DNA of 64,000 nt, taken from positions 69,070-133,069 of the forward strand of contig CAVVBC010000002.1 of assembly GCA_963746325.1 (NCBI GenBank), given 5' to 3'. Both the position numbers and the translations under genes were made by a program. Shown piece after piece: positions 41,637-49,938 of this stretch. Below the pieces are notes generated by a model that made no database searches, was not told the origin of the DNA, and saw only the letters and a list, made by a program, of their open reading frames with translations. Each line of letters starts with the position of its first letter. The first letter of the stretch is position 1. This DNA is from RPQJ01 sp963746325 (GTDB taxonomy: Bacteria; Pseudomonadota; Gammaproteobacteria; Steroidobacterales; Steroidobacteraceae).

Positions 41637-42647
41637 TCAGGCGGCGGACGACCTCACCGCGATCTGCCGCATCGCTGCCGCCGCGATCTCGAATGATCGC
41701 AGCCGGGCCGCATGGTCGAACACGTTGGCCGTCAGCATCAGCTCGTCCGGCCGATGTCGATCGATGAACGTTGCGATGCCGTCAGCAACCGTCGCCGGCG
41801 CACCGATCACCGCGCACGCCAGAGCGCGATCGACGCCGATGCGCTCTTCGGGCGTGCTGACCGCGTCGAGGTCGTCCACCGGCGGCTGCACCAGCTCGGG
41901 CCGGCCGCGGCGCAGGTTGATGAATCCGAGCTGCTGCGTCGTGAACAGTCGTTTCGCTTCCGCATCGTTCGCGGCCGCGACCACGTTCAGCGCCAGCATC
42001 ACGTGCGGCTCGCGACAGGCGAGCCGACGGCCGGAACGTCTGTCGATAGATGCGCGATCGCCTGCTCGAGCTTGTCGGGCGCAAAGTGCGAGGCGAAGGC
42101 GTACGGCAGACCCAGCGCGGCGGCGAGCTGCGCACCGAACAGGCTCGAGCCCAGGATCCACACCTCCAGTTCGAGTCCGGCCCCCGGCACCGCGCGCACC
42201 TGCTGGCCCGGCTGCACCGGCTCGAAGTACTGCAGCAGCTCGACCACGTCGTTCGGGAACTCGTCGGCACTCTGGTAGTAGCGCCGCAAGGCGCGAGTCG
42301 CCGCCTGGTCGGTGCCGGGCGCACGACCCGAGCCCCAGTCGACGCGGCCCGGATACAAGCGAGGCCAGCGTGCCGAACTGCTCGGCCACCTGCAGCGGTG
42401 CATGGTTCGGCAGCATGATGCCGCCGGAGCCGATGCGGATCGTCGACGTGTGGCTGCCGACGTGCCCGATCAGCACGGACGTCGCCGCACTCGCGATGCC
42501 CGGCATGTTGTGGTGCTCGGCCAGCCAGAAGCGCCGATAACCCAGACGTTCGCCGAGCCGGGCGAGTTCGACCATGTGGGCGTAGGAGGTGCGCGCGTCA
42601 CTGCCTTCGGTGACGGGCACGAGGTCGAGGATCGAAAAAGGAATCAC
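41637..42647 (-). CDS. LLM-class flavin-dependent oxidoreductase (two frameshifts)
   Basis: This is a luciferase-like monooxygenase of about 336 residues. A GTG start at 42647 gives IPFSILDLVPVTEGSDARTS, the group 1 signature. RFWLAEHHNMPGIASAATSV and IRIGSGGIMLPNHAPLQVAE follow. The middle part YPGRVDWGSGRAPGTDQAAT is in another frame (change near 42360), and a second change near 42025 leads to HVMLALNVVAAANDAEAKRL. These FMN-dependent enzymes oxidise diverse small molecules, and no substrate is evident. The beginning overlaps the DUF2784 gene by 50 bases. Confidence 0.88.
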   Translation of the reverse strand: MIPFSILDLVPVTEGSDARTSYAHMVELARLGERLGYRRFWLAEHHNMPGIASAATSVLIGHVGSHTSTIRIGSGGIMLPNHAPLQVAEQFGTLASLVSGPRRLGLGSCARHRPGGDSRLAALLPECRRVPERRGRAAAVLRAGAAGPAGARGAGGRTRTGGVDPGLEPVRCAARRRAGSAVRLRLALCARQARAGDRASIDRRSGRRLACREPHVMLALNVVAAANDAEAKRLFTTQQLGFINLRRGRPELVQPPVDDLDAVSTPEERIGVDRALACAVIGAPATVADGIATFIDRHRPDELMLTANVFDHAARLRSFEIAAAAMRQIAVRSSAA

Positions 42648-43022
42648 CGGCCATTTTGCCGGAAGGCCGCCGCCATAGCATCCAGCCATAGATGGCCCCG
42701 TTCAAGCCGAGCACCAGTGCGCCGATCATGATCTGCATCGGACGGGTAAGGCCTGCGGGATACAGCATCGCGGCCACGTAGTGATCGATGAAACCGCCGT
42801 GGTAGCCGAGGTCCCCGCCCAGGCCTCGCCAATGGTTCTCGAGCGGCGTCAACGGACAGATTCCGCCGAGGAACTCGATGCCCGCACCCCAGAGCACGGC
42901 CGGCACGTGCAGCCACGCGACGCGCGGCCAGCGCAGGACGACGAGCCCACCGAGCATCACGAACAGCACGAATCCCGCGTGGAAAACCAGCACCGCATCG
43001 GCCGCAGCAGCCGGTACAGCAT
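42598..43022 (-). CDS. DUF2784 family membrane protein (start-proximal frameshift)
   Basis: This is a small membrane protein of about 140 residues with four predicted helices, matching DUF2784. The true start is the ATG at 43022 (MLYRLLR). After a one-base deletion near 43003 the frame continues ADAVLVFHAGFVLFVMLGGL. Conserved family segments are WLHVPAVLWGAGIEFLGGIC, PLTPLENHWR and GFIDHYVAAMLYPAGLTR. The last 15 residues (SFFDPRPRARHRRQ) look unlike the family and overlap the next gene, so another indel near the end is possible. Function is unknown. Confidence 0.82.
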
Positions 43023-43048
43023 CGCCGTCGGGCCTCCGGTGAACCCGG

Positions 43049-43905
43049 TCAGGCGCGCTTCTTCAGCGCCTCGAGACCGAACATGGCCGACAGCTTCGCG
43101 TCGAACATCGATCCCGGCAGCAGCCGATTCAGCAGCGGCAGTCGCACGCTGTTGGCACCGCCACGGATCACGCGCGGCGGGGTCCGCTGCAGCAACGCAT
43201 CGACGACGGGCACGACGAATTCCTCCGCCGGCGTCGCACCCTGCTGTCCCGCCTGGGCACGTGCCCGAATGCCGGTCTCGACGGGCTGGTAGAGCGAATC
43301 CTCGGGCAGCCGGATCGCGGCCTCCGCATGCTGGCCAAAACTGGAACGCACCCCACCCGGCTGGATCGAGACCACGTCGATGTCGAAAGGCGCCAGTTCC
43401 ATGCGCAAGGCGTCGGTGAGCGAGTGCACCGCGGCCTTGCTCGAGCAGTAGGCGGCCGCGAACGGCGTGGTGAACAGCCCCACGATGCTGCCGACGTTGG
43501 CGACGACCGCGCGGCCGTTGCGGCTCACCGCCGGAGCGCAACAATGGCATGGCCGGCGCGAGTGACGGCGACGGGTGCAATCACGTTGGTTTCGTACTGG
43601 CGGCGCAAGTCCTCGCGCGTGAGATCGATTACGGCACCGACCTGCGAGAAGCCGGCGTTGTTGACCAGCACGTCGAGCTGGCCCGCTTCATTTGAGATGG
43701 CCTCGATGGCCTGCGCGATGGAGGCATCGTCGTCGACGTCGAGCGTGAGCCCGCGGATACCCGCGGCCTCGAGCGTCGCCAAGGCGACTCGGCCCGTCGC
43801 GCCGTGGCATAGACGCGGTGCCCGCGCTTCGCGAATTCAAGGGCCAGCGCGGCACCGATGCCGCTCGAGCAGCCCGGTGATGAGGATGGTCTTCTGGATG
43901 TTCAT
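43049..43905 (-). CDS. Short-chain dehydrogenase/reductase (three frameshifts)
   Basis: This is an SDR of about 285 residues. It starts MNIQKTILITG at 43905 behind GAGGCGGGAC. The cofactor loop is broken by indels near 43870 and 43795. Then LDVDDDASIAQAIEAISNEA, the NAG motif in LVNNAGFSQVGAVID, and after another change near 43525 the catalytic YCSSKAAVHSLTDALRMEL and DIDVVSIQPGGVRSSF are clear. It resembles classical SDRs acting on lipid-like alcohols. The end EALKKRA lies 26 bases before the DUF2784 gene on the same strand. Confidence 0.85.
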
Positions 43906-43948
43906 GTCCCGCCTCGGTCGGTGATTGGCCGTGAAGTCGATCTTGCCT

Positions 43949-44363
43949 TCAAATCCTGACGACGCGCAGGAATCCCGACTTCGCGTATCCAAGGATGCGC
44001 TCGTCTCGTGTCGCGAGCACGGGACCGTGAACTCGCGCGGTGGCTTCAGGAAACGGTCGGCGGGATCTCCCAGCGGATCACCGGGCACAGCGTGCGTTCG
44101 GCTGCCACTGCCGCATCCAACGGCGTGAAGCGGATTCCAGGCACACCGAGGGCTCGCTCCACCGAGTCCCGCAATGGCACGGCGAGCTGAATTCGTCCCC
44201 GGGTTGCGTGCATGCCGATCTCCCAAACCGAGATCGCAGATACGACCAGCCCTGCGCCGGTGCGAGCCTCATCGAGCTTCCTGATGCTCGCCGGACGCAG
44301 TCGCTCGCTTACGCCCTCTGCGTACCACAGCCAGACGTGCGTATCGAGCAGCAGCCCGCTCAT
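43949..44363 (-). CDS. PIN-domain toxin of a Phd-PIN module (frameshifted)
   Basis: This PIN ribonuclease of about 137 residues starts at 44363: MSGLLLDTHVWLWYAEG with Asp7, then VVSAISVWEIGMHATRGRIQ with a conserved Glu. The frame changes twice near 44080-44040. The remaining segments are DPADRFL with a catalytic Asp, then ATARVHGPVLATRDERILGY and KSGFLRVVRI to the stop at 43949. In the present reading the protein would end early at 44046. The ATG overlaps the antitoxin stop as ATGA. It belongs to the Phd/PIN (VapC-like) group. Confidence 0.85.
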
Positions 44364-44663
44364 TTCTTCGCGACGGCGCGGCGTGAGCGCGGCTTCTTCC
44401 CTGCACGGTATAATGCGATCCTCCACGCCCGACACGGCGTTCCACGAATCTTCGATCGGCGCGACGATGTCGTGCTTGATCAAGTCGGTGTTCCTCATGT
44501 AACCAAAGCGAGACTTCGGCTCTGGCGCCACCGGCGCCAGCTGCGCCACCGGCTTGCCGTGCTTCGTGATGACGACCGCCTGGCCGGTCCGCGCCACCTC
44601 GTCCATCAGCTTCAGGCATTCGGCCTTGAACACCGCCGCCGGGATACTCATGAGCATTCTCAT
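44360..44663 (-). CDS. Phd/YefM-type antitoxin (one frameshift)
   Basis: This antitoxin of about 100 residues has a typical Phd N-terminus, which binds operator DNA: SIPAAVFKAECLKLMDEVAR and TGQAVVITKHGKPVAQLAPV. After EDSWNAVSG the present frame runs on into the toxin gene. A change near 44425 gives the natural ending LYRAGKKPRSRRAVAKK with a TGA that overlaps the toxin ATG. I placed the start at the ATG at 44663; ATGs at 44657 and 44651 are alternatives. No strong Shine-Dalgarno sequence is visible. Confidence 0.85.
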
Positions 44664-44717
44664 TGTGACCACTATTTGCTGGTGATTCTCCGGAGCCTAG
44701 GCACCGCGGCAAGGACC

Positions 44718-45341
44718 TTATGGGCGCAAAACGCCCAGCAATTCCTCACCAAAAATGAGGAACACGAGCAGGCAACCGACGTTGATTGCCGCAGCAGCCT
44801 GGAACGCGTCCTTGAACGATTCCTTGCGCGACTTGTGGCGCCACAAAGGCTGTGCAAGCCACCCACCTGGCCAGCCGCCCAGCATTTCCAGCGTATGCAG
44901 CGTCTTCTCCTGCGTCCGCCAGTGACCGCCTTGCGCCGAGACCTTGTCCCAGCCGTAAGCCGTGAATGTCACTGCGCTCAAGACGACGTACCAAGGGAGC
45001 ACCCACCAAGGCGCGCCACCCATGACGACGGCCACCAGGAGTGCTATGAAGAAGCACGTACCGACGATCGCGGTCGCCACCGGGGCGGCGACGCTGCCGC
45101 AGGTTGCCGACTCTGGCGCTCGCGGCGGACCGCGGACCCGTATCGGACCTGGCGCGCTTGCAGGCGCCCCCGCTCGTCACGCCCGTGTTCGTAGGTGACT
45201 ATCGCGTTGAGCGACGGTCGCCGTGATCGCTCCTGAAACGCATTGATGTGACAGAAGACCCGCTCGCCGCTTTCGGCCGAGCTTGATGAAACCGAAACCG
45301 CGGTCGTCGTTCCATTCGACAATCGTTCCCTTGAAGCGCAC
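44718..45341 (-). CDS. Cold-shock domain plus DUF1294 membrane protein (two frameshifts)
   Basis: A GTG at 45341 starts RFKGTIVEWNDDRGFGFIK, an RNP1-containing cold-shock domain. It continues ESGERVFCHINAFQERSRRP and IVTYEHGRDERGRLQARQVR after a frame change near 45283. A second change near 45085 leads into the membrane part ATAIVGTCFFIALLVAVVMG, WYVVLSAVTFTAYGWDKVSA and LHTLEMLGGWPGGWLAQPLW, which is DUF1294. This CSD-DUF1294 fusion is a known proteobacterial architecture of unknown function, with an N-terminal nucleic-acid-binding domain joined to a membrane anchor. The length is about 207 residues. Confidence 0.87.
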
Positions 45342-45435
45342 CGCATCATCCCTTGGCCCGGATGAAGCATTTTGAACGATGCACTAGCGACTTGCCTTTA
45401 CGTACAACCCATTAGGTGAGATGCAGCACGCATGA

Positions 45436-46863
45436 TCAAGTCGCCTCGCCTCTCTGCTGCTTCGCCGCCGCGGTCCTGAACAGCATCGAATCGATCGCGA
45501 TGCCGTAATCCATGCGTTCGCCGCGCCAGCCGGTGGCCGCGGTGTTGGGATCGATGTGGATACCGCGCTCGGCATGGGCGGCGGCCAGGTCCCGCCAATC
45601 GGCGAGCGGCTGTGTGTGGCCCGGCGCACAGGCGTGCAGCGATTCGCCTCGCGCGTTGGTGAATCGCCACGCGCCGTCATCGCAGCGCTCCATCCTGATG
45701 CCGCCTTCGTGCACCGAGCGGTGATGGAACCGGCACAGCGTGGCCAGGTTCGACAGCTTGGTCTCGCCGCCGTCGGCCCAGTGCTTGACGTGGTGACCGT
45801 CCACGTAGCGCTTGTGGTTGCAGCCCGGGAACACGCAGCCCTTGTCGCGCGAGGCCAGCGCGCGCCGCATCGCGGGTGGAATGCTGCGGGTCTTGCGGCC
45901 CACGTCGAGCGGTTCGCCCTGCTCGTCCTCGGTGATCTGCACCTTGCTGCAGTCGCACGACAACCGACGCGCGGTTTCGACCGGTATTGCAGGCCCGTCG
46001 TCGATCTCGCAGCGCCCCGCCCCGCCCTTGCACAAAGTCGCCTCATCGACATGCACGACGATCTGCTGCCGATCGCCACCTTTCAGGGCCTCGGCGCCGT
46101 GCTTGAGCAGGCTCTCGGCCATCACCATGACCGCATCCGCCCGCCGCATCGCCGCAGTTGTTGCGTTCGACGAGTCGAAGCGCGCCTCCGACGTTTCAGC
46201 TGAAACGTGAAGCGGATCTTTACAATGATCCGGCAGCGGGATCTCGGGCAGCGCCGCTTCGATCGCCTGCAGGAACAACGCACCGTTCTCTGCCGTGAGC
46301 TGCAGCTTGATCACCAACGAGCCGTCGCTGTCGTGGAAAAAGGTAAGCCGGCGTTGCGCATGCTGCCGCGCCTCGCGCGAGAGCTCTTCCACCTCTTGCA
46401 CGCGGCGGAACTGCCGCACGAGCGTCTCCACGTGATGGGTGGTGCCGTGCAGCGCGACGTTGAGCAGCACGTCTTCGGTGGCGGGCGTTGCGACACGCGT
46501 GAGCGCCCTCGCCTTCGAGTAGCTCAGGCGCCCGCTGGCCATGGCAGCCGAGATCTTGGGCAGTGATTCGATTGCCTTGCCCACGCGAACCTTCTCGCGC
46601 GCCGCGCCGAGGTCGAGCCCGCACTTCCAGCTGAGCCAGTGCGCGCACGATTGCGTGGAGCCATCGGACCAGCCGTTGCGACGATCGAACTCGGCGATCA
46701 ACACCAGCCAGCGGTGATTGGCCGCGTTGAGGTGGCCGGCCAGTTCGGTGATCTGCGCTTCGAGCTCGCGGAGGGATAGTCCGCTGTGCGTTGCGCCCCG
46801 GCTTGCATCCTGGCGGGTCCCTTCTGGGGCGTCTTGCGGGGTGTTTTGGGGGGCGTGTTCCAT
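45436..46863 (-). CDS. DUF222 / HNH endonuclease domain protein under a LexA box
   Basis: This intact 475-residue protein has an N-terminal DUF222 (13E12-like) helical region (HWLSWKCGLDLGAAREKVRV) and a C-terminal HNH nuclease domain: CVFPGCNHKRYVDGHHVKHW, then ADGGETKLSNLATLCRFHHR. The HHVKHW pair supplies the general base and metal ligand, and NLATLCRFHH completes the fold with a CxxC-type zinc site. Such proteins are multicopy in actinobacteria and patchy in proteobacteria, and function is unclear. A perfect SOS box lies 12 bases before the ATG, so expression on DNA damage is predicted. Confidence 0.92.
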   Translation of the reverse strand: MEHAPQNTPQDAPEGTRQDASRGATHSGLSLRELEAQITELAGHLNAANHRWLVLIAEFDRRNGWSDGSTQSCAHWLSWKCGLDLGAAREKVRVGKAIESLPKISAAMASGRLSYSKARALTRVATPATEDVLLNVALHGTTHHVETLVRQFRRVQEVEELSREARQHAQRRLTFFHDSDGSLVIKLQLTAENGALFLQAIEAALPEIPLPDHCKDPLHVSAETSEARFDSSNATTAAMRRADAVMVMAESLLKHGAEALKGGDRQQIVVHVDEATLCKGGAGRCEIDDGPAIPVETARRLSCDCSKVQITEDEQGEPLDVGRKTRSIPPAMRRALASRDKGCVFPGCNHKRYVDGHHVKHWADGGETKLSNLATLCRFHHRSVHEGGIRMERCDDGAWRFTNARGESLHACAPGHTQPLADWRDLAAAHAERGIHIDPNTAATGWRGERMDYGIAIDSMLFRTAAAKQQRGEAT

Positions 46864-46874
46864 GGCCGCACCGA

Positions 46875-46894
46875 TACTGTGTTTATGTACAGTA
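46875..46894 (-). promoter_or_regulatory. LexA (SOS) box of the HNH endonuclease gene
   Basis: On the plus strand TACTGTGTTTATGTACAGTA fits the E. coli LexA consensus CTGT-N8-ACAG exactly. The symmetry extends to 9-bp arms (CGATACTGT / ACAGTATCG, 46872-46897). The AT-rich centre is typical of strong sites. It lies 12 bases upstream of the endonuclease ATG, where repressor would cover the transcription start or ribosome site. Confidence 0.88.
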
Positions 46895-47016
46895 TCGTAG
46901 CAAAAGCCCCGCTATCTTCAAGCGAAAAAATGCTGAAAACACCGTAGATTCTGCATCTCCACCGGTTCCGCCCACGATGCGAATCAGCAGCTCGCCGCCC
47001 TGCGGGGCGCGCAGCC

Positions 47017-47045
47017 TTGTCATGCCGACGGCATGCCAATAACAT
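47017..47045 (+). promoter_or_regulatory. Sigma-70 promoter of the second vapBC operon
   Basis: TTGTCA (47017) and TAACAT (47040) are separated by 17 bases, matching the sigma-70 pattern. Transcription would begin near 47052, about 25 bases before the vapB ATG. Confidence 0.6.
47021..47035. promoter_or_regulatory. Palindromic operator of the second vapBC operon
   Basis: CATGCC-GAC-GGCATG has perfect 6-bp arms and overlaps the end of the -35 box and the spacer. Further GCATG-type half-sites follow to 47065, so the antitoxin may bind cooperatively. Confidence 0.6.
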
Positions 47046-47076
47046 GCCTGCATGTGCAGCGCATGAAGGGGCAGCC

Positions 47077-47307
47077 ATGGCCGTCATGATCCAGATCCGC
47101 AACGTCCCCGAGCCGGTCCATCGCGTGCTCAAGGCCCGATCGGCGCTGCTCGGCAAGAGCCTCAGCGACGTGATCCTCGAAGAACTGCAGGCGATGGCTG
47201 CGCTGCCGTCGCCGGAAGAGCTTCTGCAGCAACTGCGCGAGGTCGAGCCATTCAAGATGAAGCGCAGTTCGGCCGCGCTGATCCGCAAGGAGCGCAACGC
47301 GGCATGA
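47077..47307 (+). CDS. vapB: FitA/VapB-type ribbon-helix-helix antitoxin
   Basis: This 76-residue antitoxin has the N-terminal ribbon-helix-helix MAVMIQIRNVPEPVHRVLKA followed by RSALLGKSLSDVILEELQAM. This is the FitA-like form, which recognises DNA as a dimer of dimers. The C-terminal segment (LLQQLREVEPFKMKRSSAAL) would occupy the toxin active site. The start at 47077 is chosen by family fit and follows GAAGGGGCAGCC. It overlaps vapC by four bases (ATGA). The gene is intact. Confidence 0.9.
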   Translation: MAVMIQIRNVPEPVHRVLKARSALLGKSLSDVILEELQAMAALPSPEELLQQLREVEPFKMKRSSAALIRKERNAA

Positions 47308-47699
47308 GTCGGCGGCTGGTCGTCGATGCCTCGGTCGTCGTCGACCTGCTGGGCCGCTTTCGACCGGAACCGATCGAAGCGCTGCTGTTCGCCGCCGATA
47401 CCGCGATCGCCGCGCCCGCACTGCTCGACGTGGAAGTGCTGCAGGCGCTGCGCAAGCTCGATCTGCAGGGTGCCATTCCAGCATCGCGGCAGGATCTGGT
47501 CGATTCCCTGCGCGCCCTGCGGATTCGTCGCTATCCGCATGCGAGCTTGCTCGACGACATCTGGACGTTGCGACGCCACATCACTGCCTACGATGCGGCC
47601 TATGTCGCGCTGGCACGCCAGCTCGACGCGACGCTGGTCACGCGCGATGCCCGCCTGGCGCGCGCACCGGGCCTGGAAATCGAGATCCTGTCGCCATGA
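47304..47699 (+). CDS. vapC: PIN-domain ribonuclease toxin (VapC)
   Basis: This is a 131-residue PIN toxin. The acidic residues are in RLVVDASVVVDLLGRF (Asp8), ALLDVEVLQALRKL (Glu), ITAYDAAYVALARQL (Asp) and LVTRDARLARAPG (Asp). It is intact. It overlaps vapB at the start (ATGA, 47304) and the TolB/TPR gene at the stop (ATGA, 47696). The second overlap is unusual, because TA operons normally end with the toxin. Confidence 0.92.
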   Translation: MSRRLVVDASVVVDLLGRFRPEPIEALLFAADTAIAAPALLDVEVLQALRKLDLQGAIPASRQDLVDSLRALRIRRYPHASLLDDIWTLRRHITAYDAAYVALARQLDATLVTRDARLARAPGLEIEILSP

Positions 47700-49553
47700 C
47701 CCTCCTGGCCGAACTCAAGCGTCGCAACGTGATCCGCATGGCCGGGTTGTACCTGGTCGGCGCGTGGTTGATCACCCAGGTCGCTGGCACCATGCTGCCG
47801 ATGTTCGGCGCGCCCGACTGGGTGGCGCGCGCGGTGGTGATTCTGCTCGCGATTGGCTTCGTGCCGGCGCTGGTGTTCTCGTGGGTGTTCGAGCTGACGC
47901 CCGCGGGGCTCAAGCGCGACGACGAGGTCTCCGCGGCGGAATCGATCGCCCCGCAGACTGCTCGGCGGCTGGACCGCTTGCTGCTGGCCGTCATGGCCGT
48001 TGCGCTCGCCTATTTCGCCGTCGACAAGTTCGTGCTGGCGCCGGGCCATGCACCGTCGACACCTCGACCGCGGCCCCGGCGACCACGGCATCTGTCGTTG
48101 CCGGCCACCGTCGATACGAAGTCCATCGCCGTGCTGGCCTTCGCCAACATGAGCGCGGACCCGGACAACGAGTACTTCTCCGACGGCGTGGCCGAGGAGA
48201 TCCTGAATGCGCTGGCGAAGATCGACGACCTCAAGGTCGGCGGGGCGCACGTCGTCGTTCTACTTCAAGGGCCGCAACGAGCCGCTGGCAGCGATCGGCA
48301 GCACGCTCGGCGTGGCGCACGTGCTGGAAGGCTCGGTGCGCAAGCAGGGCGAGCGACTGCGGATCAGCGCGAAGCTGCTGCGGGTGAGCGATGGCGTGGA
48401 GATGTGGACCGACACCTTCGATGGCACCGATGCCGACATCTTCGCGCTGCAGGAAAACATCGCGCAGCAGGTCACCAGCGAGCTGAAAGTGGCGCTGAAT
48501 GCCGGCCAGCAGGCGCGCCTGATCGATTCGGGCACCGCCAACCCCGAGGCCTATGCGCTCTATCTGCGGGCGACCGACATCTTCAACCGGCGTGCCGCGG
48601 CTGAGCCCGCCAATGCCATCAGGCAGACCGAGCAGGCGGTGGCGCTGGACCCCGGCTTCGCCCGTGCCTACTCGCGGATGGCCGCGCTGCATGCTCTGAC
48701 GCCGGAGTACCTGGGTAGCGACCTCGACGTCTCGCTGCAAACTGCCCGGAAACTGGCCCGCCGGGCGCTGGAACTACAGCCGGAGTTCGCCGAACCGCAT
48801 GCGGTGCTAGGGTATGTCCTGCAACTGCAGAAGCAATTTGTGCCGGCCCGCGTGGAGTTCGAACGTGCGCTGGCCATCGATCCCGAAGATTCCCTGAGCA
48901 ACTTCTGGTTTTCGACGATGCTGGTGGTCGGCGGCTACCTGTCGACGGGTGGGGCGCAGCACGACCGCACCCTCGCCATCGACCCGCTGCTCCCCAATGC
49001 CTTGCACCATCGCGGCCGCCTCAAGGAGTGGATGGGCGATCTTGACGGTGCCCGCCGCCTGTTGGAGCGCGCGCGCTCGGTGGGAGCGCGAAACATCGAG
49101 TTGCCGCTTGGGCAGGTGAGCCAGCGGCAGGGGCGCATGGACGAGGCGCGAGCGGAAATATCCGCCGGCATCCAGTTCTGGAGCGCGGGTTTGCCGGAAG
49201 ACACGGGGGCGGTCCTCGCTGCAGGCATCCTCGATGGCCCAACGGCCCGAGCCGCGGCGCTGGCGCGGATCCAAAGCATTCTTGATGCGAAGCCGACCGT
49301 CGTGCCGGGCATCGTGCCGTGGGCACTGATCACGCTAGGCGAACCTGAGGAGGGTCTGCGTGTGGTCACGACCATCCCCACCTCGTCGAACGTCTGGCAT
49401 GCGGCGCTGTGGAGCCCGCGTGGAAAGGCCGCGCGCACCAGCCCCGCCTTCCCCGACTTCGCGCGGAAAGTCGGCTTCGCCGCGCTGTGGGACCAGTATG
49501 GTCCGCCGGACTTGTGCAAGAAGGACTCCAACGGAGACTATCGCTGTGAGTGA
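47696..49553 (+). CDS. TolB-like / TPR membrane protein (one frameshift)
   Basis: This protein of about 618 residues starts with MTLLAELKRRNVIRMAGLYL, the conserved juxtamembrane motif of a large proteobacterial family that often carries adenylate-cyclase or winged-helix input domains. Two helices (LYLVGAWLITQVAGTMLPMF, VILLAIGFVPALVFSWVFEL) and a third near residue 105 follow. Then a TolB-like segment SIAVLAFANMSADPDNEYFS and GVAEEILNALAKI, and after a frame change near 48250 FKGRNEPLAAIGSTLGVAHV and TPR repeats (EPHAVLGYVLQLQKQFVPAR). No catalytic domain is seen. Its coupling to vapBC is notable. Confidence 0.87.
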
Positions 49554-49938
49554 CGACACCCTCCCCGGCACGCGTTGGCGATTGTTTCGCGACGTCGTCG
49601 TCTTCCAGATCAAGCTGGGCCTGGAGGCGCTGCTCGACCTCACGCTGATCCCGGTGTCGCTCGCTGCCGCCGGGCTCGACCTGGTCTTCGGCAACTGGCA
49701 GCGGCCCCGGTGGTTTCATGCCGTGCTGCGGTTCGGCGAGAGCTGCGAACGCCGGCTCGACCTGTGGGGCGCGGCCAAGATCGGCGAGGATGCGTCTCAG
49801 GCCGAGGTCGACGCGGTCAAGCGCGGCATCGAGCACCTGGTGCGCAACTCCGGCATCGGGCCGGAGAAGGTGCGTGAACTCAGGCGCTGGGCCGCGACCA
49901 AGCTTGCGCCAGGCGACGACGGCGACCCGCCGCGCTGA
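49546..49938 (+). CDS. Small hypothetical protein at the end of the vapBC operon
   Basis: This 130-residue protein has a GTG start at 49546 inside the end of the TolB/TPR gene (8-base overlap). The first half has a moderately hydrophobic helix (KLGLEALLDLTLIPVSLAAA) that may associate with the membrane. The second half is helical (EVDAVKRGIEHLVRNSGIGP, EKVRELRRWAATKL). I do not recognise a family. The C-terminal end overlaps the converging CFI-box gene by 59 bases. It is probably translated together with the TolB/TPR protein. Confidence 0.75.
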   Translation: MSDDTLPGTRWRLFRDVVVFQIKLGLEALLDLTLIPVSLAAAGLDLVFGNWQRPRWFHAVLRFGESCERRLDLWGAAKIGEDASQAEVDAVKRGIEHLVRNSGIGPEKVRELRRWAATKLAPGDDGDPPR

